Shown: in pieces, positions 1 to 7,965 of the stretch
How the letters are laid out: every line of letters begins with the position of its first letter
How positions within the stretch are numbered: position 1 is the stretch's first letter
Assembly (NCBI GenBank): GCA_002414505.1
Contig: DHZF01000157.1
Coordinates: 63,726 to 127,725, forward strand
Origin: Hyphomonas sp. UBA5111
Lineage (GTDB): Bacteria; Pseudomonadota; Alphaproteobacteria; Caulobacterales; Hyphomonadaceae
Direction: 5' to 3'
Length of the DNA stretch: 64,000 nucleotides
Position numbers and translations under genes: made by a program
The notes under the pieces: generated by a model
What the model saw: the letters and a program-made list of their open reading frames with translations, nothing else
What the model was told of the DNA's origin: nothing
The model's database searches: none

Positions 1-124
1 TGAAACCATCTCCGCCGATGTAACCGTCGATGCCACCGGATCCTGGGCCTTCCACTGCCACATTCTCCAGCACGCCGCGACCGGCATGTTCCGGCAAGTC
101 AATGTCATTGGCGGCGTTCAATAA
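1..124 (+). CDS. copA: Multicopper oxidase CopA, C-terminal end (partial)
   Basis: Only the last 40 codons are in the window; the gene enters from the left in the frame starting at base 2 and stops with TAA at 122-124. The visible peptide contains WAFHCHILQHAATGMF, the C-terminal type 1/type 3 copper-binding signature of multicopper oxidases (HCH, then H, then the axial Met). Family knowledge: CopA-type oxidases are periplasmic and oxidise or sequester Cu(I). It lies 24 bp upstream of a CopB-like gene, the usual copAB order, which supports copper resistance rather than laccase function. Substrate is inferred from this context. Confidence 0.85.
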   Translation, partial: ETISADVTVDATGSWAFHCHILQHAATGMFRQVNVIGGVQ

Positions 125-148
125 CAAACACCCATAAGGACAAAACAG

Positions 149-844
149 ATGAAACCCAAAATCCTGATAGCGGGTGCGCTCGCTATGGCGACCGCCCTGC
201 CTGCCCTCGCAGCCGAAGGTGACCCGGTCTACAATTACACGCTGATCGAAGCCGATATTGCCGAGATTGATGATACAACCGTCGGTGCCTTTGATGCCCA
301 AGGCTGGGTCGGCGGCGATTATAATCGCTTTTGGTGGAAGACCGAAGGTGAGTTCGCCGATGGCGACTTCGAGGGCGCCGAGGTCCAAGCGCTGTATTCA
401 CGCTACATTTCAAAATTCTGGGATGCCCAGATTGGTGTGCGCTACGATCTTGAGCCTAAAGGCGAGACCTATGGCGTTATAGGACTGCAAGGACTTGCGC
501 CCTACTTCTTCGAAGTTGATGCCGCCGCCTTTGTCTCTTCGAGTGGCGATGTCAGCGCCCGATTTGAAGCCACGGGCGAACTTTTATTCACGCAACGCCT
601 GATCCTCGAACCCGGCATTGCGCTAGATTTCTATGCCGAAGACGATCCGTCCCGGCAGATTGGTTCGGGATTAGCGACGGCGGAATATAGCGCTCAATTG
701 CGCTATGAATTCACCCGTGAATTCGCACCTTATGTTGAGCTTGCCTATGAAGAAGCCTATGGCGACACCGCTGACTTTCAACGATTGGAAACCGGCAGCG
801 CGGATGACACCGTTTTTAAAGTCGGCTTGCGAACCATGTTCTAG
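149..844 (+). CDS. copB: Copper resistance protein CopB (outer-membrane)
   Basis: A 231-residue protein with a Sec signal peptide (about residues 1-21, ending ALPALA) and a mature part of alternating hydrophobic/aromatic strands typical of an outer-membrane beta-barrel, ending in Phe (LRTMF). Recognisable CopB features are the YNRFWWKTEGE region near residue 58, the SRYISKFWDAQIGVRYD segment near 84, and the ending FKVGLRTMF. CopB binds or exports copper at the outer membrane and is co-transcribed with CopA. The Met/His-rich N-terminal stretch found in some CopB proteins is absent, so this is a short form. The ATG follows an AAGGA-type ribosome site. Confidence 0.85.
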   Translation: MKPKILIAGALAMATALPALAAEGDPVYNYTLIEADIAEIDDTTVGAFDAQGWVGGDYNRFWWKTEGEFADGDFEGAEVQALYSRYISKFWDAQIGVRYDLEPKGETYGVIGLQGLAPYFFEVDAAAFVSSSGDVSARFEATGELLFTQRLILEPGIALDFYAEDDPSRQIGSGLATAEYSAQLRYEFTREFAPYVELAYEEAYGDTADFQRLETGSADDTVFKVGLRTMF

Positions 845-910
845 CAATTCTTAGGAGGCAGCGTTTCTATTGGCGACTCCGGACCGGCAATCAATCAGCA
901 GACGGAAGCT

Positions 911-938
911 AAGGCCCGCATCGAAGGATGCGGGCCTT
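911..938 (+). terminator. Hairpin after copB
   Basis: A perfect 12-bp GC-rich inverted repeat (AAGGCCCGCATC, GAAG loop) lies 67 bp after the copB stop. There is no long T tract, so it is a probable but not textbook intrinsic terminator. Confidence 0.6.
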
Positions 939-1018
939 GATCACTCCTAGCGGCGGCAATGGAGACATATAGTCTGGCTCGAATTCGGAAGATGACCATG
1001 AAAGATTGATGGTGCGCT

Positions 1019-1345
1019 GTGTCCGACCACTTACTCTGCCTATACACGGGTCGGCTCATCGACTGTAAGGCTCTGGCGCAATTCCAGAGACGGCAAAGCC
1101 CACCGATGATGAAGCACCTAATTTCCGCGGCACACTTCGATCTTCGACCCGTTTCTTTGGACGATGGCGATACTGTCTTCTACTACTCAAACGATGCTGA
1201 ATGAGCATTTTTTCAGAGCGAACCCAGTCCCTACAATCGGGTCCACCCCGACGAGCGCCTTCAGAAACTGACTGGACGTGATTGGTTTAAAGAATTCGCC
1301 TGGGCCATCAACAGATGGCCAAGAAGTGAATATCCGCGTCAATTA
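1019..1345 (+). pseudogene. Decayed ORF with an in-frame TGA, function unknown
   Basis: A GTG-started frame gives 61 residues and stops at TGA (1202-1204). The same frame then continues with protein-like sequence including YNRVHPDERLQKLTGRDWF and FAWAINRWPRSEYP, until it runs into the end of the opposite-strand DUF3644 gene near 1345. The composition downstream of the stop looks coding, so this reads best as one gene broken by a point stop and truncated by what lies to its right. I do not recognise the family. The rest of the 845-1342 interval holds only the copB terminator hairpin. Confidence 0.3.
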
Positions 1346-2545
1346 GGACTTATTAAGCTTCACCGCTTTGATCTTGTTTCTCTTTTTTGGATCGGTCCAC
1401 TCGCTAGCCAAAAGATCCACCCAGTCTTGCGAGTATGAATAGTCTTTATGGAGCGAATGGTAGGTACAAAATTTGCCGTTCACTTGCTTAGACTCAGGTT
1501 TGAAATTACGCGGCCGCACTTTGTGAAAACGCCATGCCTGAGTGTGATTGTGTGAAGTGAATTTCTCTTCTGTGCGTTCGTCCACGAGCTTTGTGACATC
1601 CGATGCCCGAAACGGGTGGGACTTGCCGGCGTCTTTGTACTTCACCAAAATGTTTTCGATGGCTTCAGCCTCGGGGGTGTCAGGTAATACGAACCGAATG
1701 TGGGCTTTGCTCTTCGAGGTAGACGTAAGCGTATAAACTACGCCAAACTGGTAGTGAAGATCTGCGATTTGCTCGTCGGTCATTCCCTCTGCCAGCTGCG
1801 CGTCAACAGCTTTGATCTTCTTGGGCAATTGATGGGACTGTACAGAACCGAGTTGGCCAATCTCCATTCGAGCAAATTGAAGAGCAAGTGAAAGCTCACT
1901 TGATAGTGAGAGCCTGTCCCCAAAGAGCTCGCAGATGGTTCGATCAAAGTTCAAACAACAGGCTTGATAGAGAGCATGCCAATCTGGATCTACCCCACCC
2001 AGCAAATGATGCTCGACTTTGTCTCGAATGAGTTTCAGTGCGCGCAGGTTGTTCTTTGTCCCTTCCGAGACCGGGCAATCAGGACGCTCTAGCATCGCGG
2101 TCAATGAAAGTGATTGACCGTCAGAGTTGTAGATGGAGACTTTGGTGCGCTCATAATGCTGATGTAACAGGTACGTCCACGCAATATTCGCGAGAACTGA
2201 AAACACTTCAGTTTTGAAATTTACGCCAGGACTGTTGAACGTCTGCACAGCAAGTATCATAGCCTCGCGCGCGCGAACCAATCGTTCGTCATCGTATAGA
2301 TTCAATCCGGTTTTAGGATCTATCGCTGCCTTCTTTGCGATGTAGAGATTGGTTTCTTTTTCGCTGGCGCATTTTTGGCCCTCGTTCTTTTTTACCTCAG
2401 TGATCCGCGCACTGTTTATAGTGGCTGTACGGCCCTGATTGATCAGGTCTTGGATGTCCTGGTTTCGCCATCCGCGTTGAAGCAACGCCTTAGCGACACG
2501 CTTTTCAGGCGCGGCCAATGAGCCTTGTTTTGATCGCTTAGCCAT
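1343..2545 (-). CDS. DUF3644 domain-containing protein
   Basis: A 400-residue, probably cytoplasmic protein. The segment from about residue 101 (TFNSPGVNFKTEVF, then IAWTYLLHQHY) and the later NLRALKLIRDKVEHHLL match the conserved core of DUF3644 as I know it. Residues 21-52 could form a helix-turn-helix (GWRNQDIQDLINQGR). The biochemical function of the family is unknown; members are often found in accessory and mobile regions. The gene is alone on its strand, between a decayed ORF and the ATP-grasp gene, and its codon use looks less GC-rich than the phosphoketolase operon, consistent with acquisition. Start is an ATG (MAKRSKQG). Confidence 0.6.
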   Translation of the reverse strand: MAKRSKQGSLAAPEKRVAKALLQRGWRNQDIQDLINQGRTATINSARITEVKKNEGQKCASEKETNLYIAKKAAIDPKTGLNLYDDERLVRAREAMILAVQTFNSPGVNFKTEVFSVLANIAWTYLLHQHYERTKVSIYNSDGQSLSLTAMLERPDCPVSEGTKNNLRALKLIRDKVEHHLLGGVDPDWHALYQACCLNFDRTICELFGDRLSLSSELSLALQFARMEIGQLGSVQSHQLPKKIKAVDAQLAEGMTDEQIADLHYQFGVVYTLTSTSKSKAHIRFVLPDTPEAEAIENILVKYKDAGKSHPFRASDVTKLVDERTEEKFTSHNHTQAWRFHKVRPRNFKPESKQVNGKFCTYHSLHKDYSYSQDWVDLLASEWTDPKKRNKIKAVKLNKS

Positions 2546-2730
2546 TTCAAAAGACTAGCACAGATCTCTTAAGAGTTGATTTTTTGATTTTCTTCAACTC
2601 GTTCGAGATGCGGACGATTTGGCTAACTGAACTCAGACTGGCGCTAAATCGACAGGCAGCGATGAGCGCCCTAGTTAAAGCGTTTGGTGTGACTCCGCAC
2701 CATTATCCGAAAACGAAGCGTGCCAGATCA

Positions 2731-4011
2731 TCAGAACTGATACACCGGCGCAAACCCGCCGCCGCTGGTGCGGAAGTTGGTCGTCTGTCCCTGATAAACG
2801 CGGGCAGCCAACAGCAGTGTTTTCCCGGCATAAGTGTAAAGCCGAACGTCATACTTCAGTGTTACCGGCTCTTGGTCGACAGTTACAGCGCGCACCGTCG
2901 GCGGGACCAGGGCTTGAGCAATATAATCCCCTTCCAGGATTGCCGACCAGACGCGTTTCGTCAGCTTGTCACCACGATAAGCAGCACGGCTGCCAAAACC
3001 CGCGGCGGGTTTAAAGAAGTATCCTCGCCGCGTCGCCCAAAGCTCATCAGCGACGTCTTCGGTAACGCGCCGCGTATCGGGGATCGCCGCAAGCACCTGT
3101 CGGTCTGCGTCATCCGCGCCAAACGATTTAAGCGAATCTGGATCGCTAAGCCAAATGAGGTTTCGTTTGTTGGCATAGAGCGCGTGGTGGCGCGGCGCCG
3201 GACTGATAACCACCGCCTCGTCGAGGAGCGCGGCGCGCAGATGTGCATGTCCTGGTTCGGACAGATCAAAATCCGTTAGCCGGTTATAGACCATGTCGAT
3301 AGCTCTTCCACCGTGCGCAAGGACGCCGTTCTCATAGGTGAGCGCCTCGGGGTTAAGGATCAGGGTTTCGATGCCGTTGCGGGCCAACAAGTCTCTCGCG
3401 AGCACCATGTCCGGATAAAGATACTGCTCAGATGCGTCCTGATCGAGAATAGCCAACCTGCCCGGACGGCCCTCCCGTCCCGTTGCCTGCCACTCAGAGA
3501 TAAAGCTTTCAACAAGGACTGCATCGATTGCGTCCGAATCCGCGAGACGCGCATCTCCGCAAGCCTCAGCTTGTTTTGCCGCGGCGCGCTGGAGCTCGCT
3601 GACGAGGAAGGCTCCACCAGCATTTGTATTTATCTCAATGAGTTTAGGTCCGTCTTCAGAGATATGAAAATCGTATCCCATGAATAGACCGCGCGCGCCG
3701 GTCTGAGCGCTGAAAATAATATCATTTGAGCGTGCCAGGGCGACGTCATGATAAGACGCGAGGGATGCCACCGCTTCAATTGCAGACACTTGCGCCTGCA
3801 TCGCCCCCAGGTCCGACGGTGAAACAAAAACGGCCGTGGCTGCAAATAGATTTGGCCGCGCCGCCAGAAGCACCGAAAGCTCATCACTGCCAGCATGAGC
3901 CAAGATCGCTTCATCAAGATCGGCCCGACCAAGCGTCATGCAAAAGCAGGACTTGTTAAGAGAAATCAAATCACTTGCGCCAGGCAGTTCGCAGGTTTTA
4001 TCGCACCGCAT
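2731..4011 (-). CDS. ATP-grasp-like protein of unknown substrate
   Basis: A 426-residue soluble protein starting at ATG (MRCDKTCEL) five bases after a GAGAGGGG ribosome site; a later Met (MTLGRADL, 3939) lacks one. GYDFHISEDGPKLIEINTNA (near residue 115) resembles the strand and metal-binding loop (E-x-N) of ATP-grasp ligases. The C-terminal GYFFKPAAGFGSRAAYRGDK and VTLKYDVRLYTY resemble the Lys/Gly nucleotide-binding loop and the second acidic strand. The order suggests a permuted or glutathionylspermidine-synthase-like ATP-grasp. It is transcribed divergently from the phosphoketolase operon over a 193-bp gap and probably shares its regulation. Substrate unknown. Confidence 0.55.
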   Translation of the reverse strand: MRCDKTCELPGASDLISLNKSCFCMTLGRADLDEAILAHAGSDELSVLLAARPNLFAATAVFVSPSDLGAMQAQVSAIEAVASLASYHDVALARSNDIIFSAQTGARGLFMGYDFHISEDGPKLIEINTNAGGAFLVSELQRAAAKQAEACGDARLADSDAIDAVLVESFISEWQATGREGRPGRLAILDQDASEQYLYPDMVLARDLLARNGIETLILNPEALTYENGVLAHGGRAIDMVYNRLTDFDLSEPGHAHLRAALLDEAVVISPAPRHHALYANKRNLIWLSDPDSLKSFGADDADRQVLAAIPDTRRVTEDVADELWATRRGYFFKPAAGFGSRAAYRGDKLTKRVWSAILEGDYIAQALVPPTVRAVTVDQEPVTLKYDVRLYTYAGKTLLLAARVYQGQTTNFRTSGGGFAPVYQF

Positions 4012-4204
4012 CAAAACCCCTCTCTGGGCGAGACTGAACCATCACACTTATCGTCTTTCTCCTGCTTATAGGCAGCGTTTCTGGACCGCGAAAGCCGGCC
4101 TGAATCCACGCAAATCTGATCGTGAGGGTTTGCCCGCCACGCGCCGTATCAAGACTGCTCACCTGATTTTTGATGCGCGAACTGGCAGGGGGATATCGAC
4201 GATC

Positions 4205-6592
4205 ATGACAGAACAATGGACCAGCGGATATGGCGTGATCGTCCATGATACCGAGACGCAGCAGCGACTTCAGAGTATCTTGCAGAACGCCGACCGCGGG
4301 CTTTTGGCGCTCACACAAACCGAGGCCGCAGACGTGTTCTCGGCGACGGACAGACTCGCGAATGCGGCAATGTGGCTCATCGCGCACATGTCATATGCAC
4401 GTCGCGTCGACCTGTCTGGCGCACCCCTGAAGGCGGGGGATTTCAAACCCTCGCCAGAAGGCCATATGGGCGGATCGTTTAACATGGCGATCGCATTTGC
4501 AGGCTATCTCGCCGCCAATGCGTTGAGTGGCCATACCCGTGCTTGGACCCTTGGGCAGGGTCATTGCGTCGCTGCAATTGAAGCCATCAACGCGCTCACA
4601 GGCGATGTCTCAGCCGCGCAGCAAGGACGCTATGATCGCAGTGAAGCAGGCCTTTCCCGGCTCGTCAGCGACTTTTACGGCTATGCGATCACCCCCGATG
4701 GCCGCCCCGGCGTGCCGCTCGGTAGCCACGTCAGTCCGAATACAGCTGGCGGGTTGTCGGAAGGCGGATATCTTGGATTCACCAGCCTGCAATATATCCA
4801 CATGCCATTGCTGGGCGAGCGCCTTGTCGCCTTTCTGAGCGACGGCGCTTTCGAAGAGCAGCGCGGATCCGACTGGGCGCCGCGCTGGTGGCGCGCCAGC
4901 GATAGTGGTTTCGCCGTGCCTGCGATGGTGCTGAATGGCCGGCGGATCGAACAGCGTACCGAAATCAGTCAGGAAGGCGGACTTGATTGGTTAGTCAAGC
5001 ATTTGACCTTAAGCGGGTTCGACCCAATCATTGTCGATGGCCATGATCCCCTCTCTTATGCATGGGGCATATTGGAAGCGGAGGCCCGGCTTTCAAAACT
5101 GAGCGATACGGACGGCCCCTACCCCGCGCGGCTGCCTTATCTGATTGCGCCCTGCATCAAGGGTTTTGGGTTTCCAGGGGCTGGGGGAAATAGCGCGCAC
5201 AATCTCCCACTGGAAGGAAATCCGCGCACCAATAAGGGCGCACGCGTGCTCTTCAATGAAGGCGTACAAGCGCTCTACACACCGCCTGACATGCTTGATG
5301 ATGCGGTCCGGACCCTAAGCGTCCACAAAATACAAAACCGCATGTTGGAAAGTCAGAACGCCCTCGCCGTTCGCAAGGTTTCTGATCCCGTATTGCCTAG
5401 GTCAGACGCGCGTTCGCTCGGCCCCCCCCGCCCAAATTGCGCAATGGACGCGATCGATCAGTGTTTCACCGAAATTGTGCGCGCCAATCCGCATTTGCGG
5501 GTCCGCGTTGCAAACCCTGACGAGCTTCGCAGCAACCACATGCCGCTGACGCTCGAGATGCTCAAGCATCGGGTCAATGCGCCTGAGCCCGGCACGCCTG
5601 AATCCAAAAATGGTCGCCTCATCACGGCGCTGAATGAAGAGGCTGTGATAGCTGCAGCCCTTGGCAATAAGGGCGGGCTGAATCTCGCAGTGAGCTACGA
5701 GGCCTTCGCCATGAAGATGCTCGGCGCGCTGCGCCAGGAGATTATCTTCGCGCGTCGACAGAAAGAACTCGGTCAAATTCCGGGCTGGATCAGCGTCCCG
5801 CTAATTGCAACTTCGCATACTTGGGAAAATGCCAAGAATGAACAATCCCATCAGGACCCGACACTGCCCGAAGCGCTGCTCGGAGAAATGTCGGAGACCG
5901 CCCGGGTGATCTTCCCGGTGGACGCGGCCAGCGCTGCTGAAGCGCTGCGCAACATCTATCGTGGGCGCGGCGAAATCGCTTGCCTGGTGACACCGAAACG
6001 AGATGTCCCAAACCTTCTATCCGAAGAGGAAGCCGAACAGGCGCTGGAAAATGGAGCGCTTCATATCGCCGGTGACATCATGGCAGCCGACATTCAATTG
6101 GTCGCGATCGGCGCTTATCAGGCGCACGAAGCCCTCGCCGCATTCCAGCGTCTCACTGAACGCGGCGTGCCATGCTGTGTCACCTTGATCCTTGAACCGG
6201 GCAGGTTCCGCATGGGACGCGACGCAATGGAGCAGGCTTTCACAGCGAGCGAAGACAGGCTTGAAGCCCTTTTCCCGCGCGGGCTGGCAAGAGTGCTGCT
6301 AACGCATACGCGGCCCGAACCGATGACGGGTGTGCTGAGACGACTGGATGGCGGGCCGGAACAATTGCGCGCGCTCGGCTACATTTCTCGCGGCGGAACA
6401 TTTGATGTCGCAGGCATGCTGTTCGCCAATCGCTGCACCTGGGCTCATACTGTCGATGCCGCCATGGCGCTGCTGCCGAATAAACCTCTCGATCTCCTTT
6501 CGGAGGAGGAACGGCGCGCCATTGAGGGGCAAGGCGACCCATCCGCTCTCGTGCGCTCAAAACATGTCCTGCGCCGGAAGCACGCATCATGA
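4205..6592 (+). CDS. Divergent phosphoketolase (XFP family)
   Basis: A 795-residue ThDP enzyme expected to split xylulose-5-P or fructose-6-P with phosphate into acetyl-P plus an aldose phosphate. Start ATG (MTEQWTSGYG) follows an AGGGGG site and gives the usual XFP length; an open frame to 3938 would overlap the divergent gene. Family marks: PEGHMGGSFNMAIAFAGYLA (about 85-103), LGQGHCVAAIEA (117), GSHVSPNTAGG (about 173), and SHQDP with its upstream HTWENAKNEQ (about 537). The usual GDGEAETGP ThDP motif is replaced by SDGAFEEQRGSDW (about 211), so this is a distinct subfamily and activity should not be assumed identical. It overlaps the next gene by ATGA and is the first gene of the operon. 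Confidence 0.85.
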   Translation: MTEQWTSGYGVIVHDTETQQRLQSILQNADRGLLALTQTEAADVFSATDRLANAAMWLIAHMSYARRVDLSGAPLKAGDFKPSPEGHMGGSFNMAIAFAGYLAANALSGHTRAWTLGQGHCVAAIEAINALTGDVSAAQQGRYDRSEAGLSRLVSDFYGYAITPDGRPGVPLGSHVSPNTAGGLSEGGYLGFTSLQYIHMPLLGERLVAFLSDGAFEEQRGSDWAPRWWRASDSGFAVPAMVLNGRRIEQRTEISQEGGLDWLVKHLTLSGFDPIIVDGHDPLSYAWGILEAEARLSKLSDTDGPYPARLPYLIAPCIKGFGFPGAGGNSAHNLPLEGNPRTNKGARVLFNEGVQALYTPPDMLDDAVRTLSVHKIQNRMLESQNALAVRKVSDPVLPRSDARSLGPPRPNCAMDAIDQCFTEIVRANPHLRVRVANPDELRSNHMPLTLEMLKHRVNAPEPGTPESKNGRLITALNEEAVIAAALGNKGGLNLAVSYEAFAMKMLGALRQEIIFARRQKELGQIPGWISVPLIATSHTWENAKNEQSHQDPTLPEALLGEMSETARVIFPVDAASAAEALRNIYRGRGEIACLVTPKRDVPNLLSEEEAEQALENGALHIAGDIMAADIQLVAIGAYQAHEALAAFQRLTERGVPCCVTLILEPGRFRMGRDAMEQAFTASEDRLEALFPRGLARVLLTHTRPEPMTGVLRRLDGGPEQLRALGYISRGGTFDVAGMLFANRCTWAHTVDAAMALLPNKPLDLLSEEERRAIEGQGDPSALVRSKHVLRRKHAS

Positions 6593-7965
6593 CCCTCACC
6601 CTGACCAGTCTTGGCGGGGCCGGAACCGTGACCGGTTCACGCCATCTTCTTGAATATGAAGGTCAGCGTATACTGATCGATTGTGGTCTGTTCCAGGGAT
6701 ATAAGGCGTTGCGCGAGCGCGACTGGGCGCCCTTCCCGATTGATCCAAAATCCATCGACGCCATTGTCCTCACGCACGCCCACATTGATCATAGTGGTTA
6801 TCTGCCAAAACTGGTCAGAGAAGGTTATCGCGGTCCCGTTTATTGCTCGAGCGCGACCAAGGATCTTTGCGGAATCCTGCTGCGCGACAGCGCGTATATT
6901 TCAGAACGAGACGCCGAGCGGGCCAACCGCCTTCGCTACACCCGCCACAAACCGGCTCAGCCACTTTATACGATCGCCGACGCCGAAGCGGCGATTGAGC
7001 AGCTCACCCCCATCGACTTTCACCAGGACGTTCATCTCGCGATTGGGGCCGATATCTATTTACGCCGCGCTGGGCATATTCTTGGGGCATCGACCGTTGA
7101 AGTTCGTTGGGGCGGCAAAACCATTATCTTTTCTGGTGACCTTGGCCGCTATGACGACCCTTTCATGTTTGACCCTGAGCCGGTGCAAAATGCCGATTAC
7201 GTCGTCATTGAGTCGACCTATGGAGATCGCACTCATCCGAAGCTCGATCCCATGGAACAGTTGGGTGACGTGATTGCACGCACCGCCAGGCGCGGCGGGA
7301 CAGTGGTTATTCCAGCCTTTGCGGTCGGGCGCGCTCAACTCATTCTCTACCATATCTGGATGCTCAAAAAAGCGGGCCGGCTCGAGAATGTCGCGATCTA
7401 TCTCGACAGCCCAATGGCGATAAACGCAACTGAACTTCTCTGCACACACCTCGATGATCACAGATTTGCGCGGCAGGTTTGTGAAGAGACTTGCGCGATT
7501 GCGACTTATGCGCGTGACGTCGACGCTTCAAAAGCCATTACCAATGATCTGATGCCAAAGGTTGTGATCGCAGCGAGCGGTATGATCACAGGCGGCCGCG
7601 TTCTGCACCATATTCAGGCATTTGGTGGAGACCGGAAAAACACGATCCTGTTTGCTGGATATCAGGCCGGTGGCACGCGCGGAGACAAGATTCTCAAGGG
7701 CGCAAGCAAGGTCAAAATGTTCGGCCACGACGTTCATATCGGCGCCGAGATCGCCAGCCTGCCAGCTTTGTCAGCCCATGCGGATGCCGACGAGCTGATC
7801 TCCTGGCTTGGCGGCTTTGAAAAGCGTCCGGCAAAAGCATTTATTGTTCACGGCGAACCCGATGCATCAGAGGCGCTAAGCACGCGAATGCAGGATGAGC
7901 TCGGCTGGCGCACTGATGTTGTTGCCATCGAGAAGGCCTATGAGCTTGGAGGCGGCGACGAATGA
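6589..7965 (+). CDS. Beta-CASP metallo-beta-lactamase-fold ribonuclease-like protein
   Basis: A 458-residue protein with the full MBL/beta-CASP/RMMBL architecture: GGAGTVTGSRH at 9-19, the metal-binding THAHIDH motif with His63, His65, Asp67 and His68, RRAGHILGAS near 158, FSGDLGR near 177, the beta-CASP region with PAFAVGRAQ near 240 and SGMITGGR near 330, then SAHADADEL and IVHGEP in the RNA-metabolism domain. This family (CPSF73/RNase J relatives, bacterial YSH1-like) cleaves RNA. The start overlaps the phosphoketolase stop (ATGA), so translation is coupled. Next to nucleotide phosphorylase and PRPP-type genes it could supply nucleotides from RNA; that role is inference. Confidence 0.8.
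   Translation: MTLTLTSLGGAGTVTGSRHLLEYEGQRILIDCGLFQGYKALRERDWAPFPIDPKSIDAIVLTHAHIDHSGYLPKLVREGYRGPVYCSSATKDLCGILLRDSAYISERDAERANRLRYTRHKPAQPLYTIADAEAAIEQLTPIDFHQDVHLAIGADIYLRRAGHILGASTVEVRWGGKTIIFSGDLGRYDDPFMFDPEPVQNADYVVIESTYGDRTHPKLDPMEQLGDVIARTARRGGTVVIPAFAVGRAQLILYHIWMLKKAGRLENVAIYLDSPMAINATELLCTHLDDHRFARQVCEETCAIATYARDVDASKAITNDLMPKVVIAASGMITGGRVLHHIQAFGGDRKNTILFAGYQAGGTRGDKILKGASKVKMFGHDVHIGAEIASLPALSAHADADELISWLGGFEKRPAKAFIVHGEPDASEALSTRMQDELGWRTDVVAIEKAYELGGGDE

Noticed and set aside
3956..3969. Possible second FNR-type box (TTAAGAGAAATCAA)
   Set aside because: Only 8 of 10 consensus bases match and it falls inside the ATP-grasp coding sequence with the preferred start.
3938..4204. 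N-terminal extension of the phosphoketolase
   Set aside because: It would overlap the divergent ATP-grasp gene and its ribosome site, and it adds 89 residues not expected for XFP; ATG 4205 has its own ribosome site.
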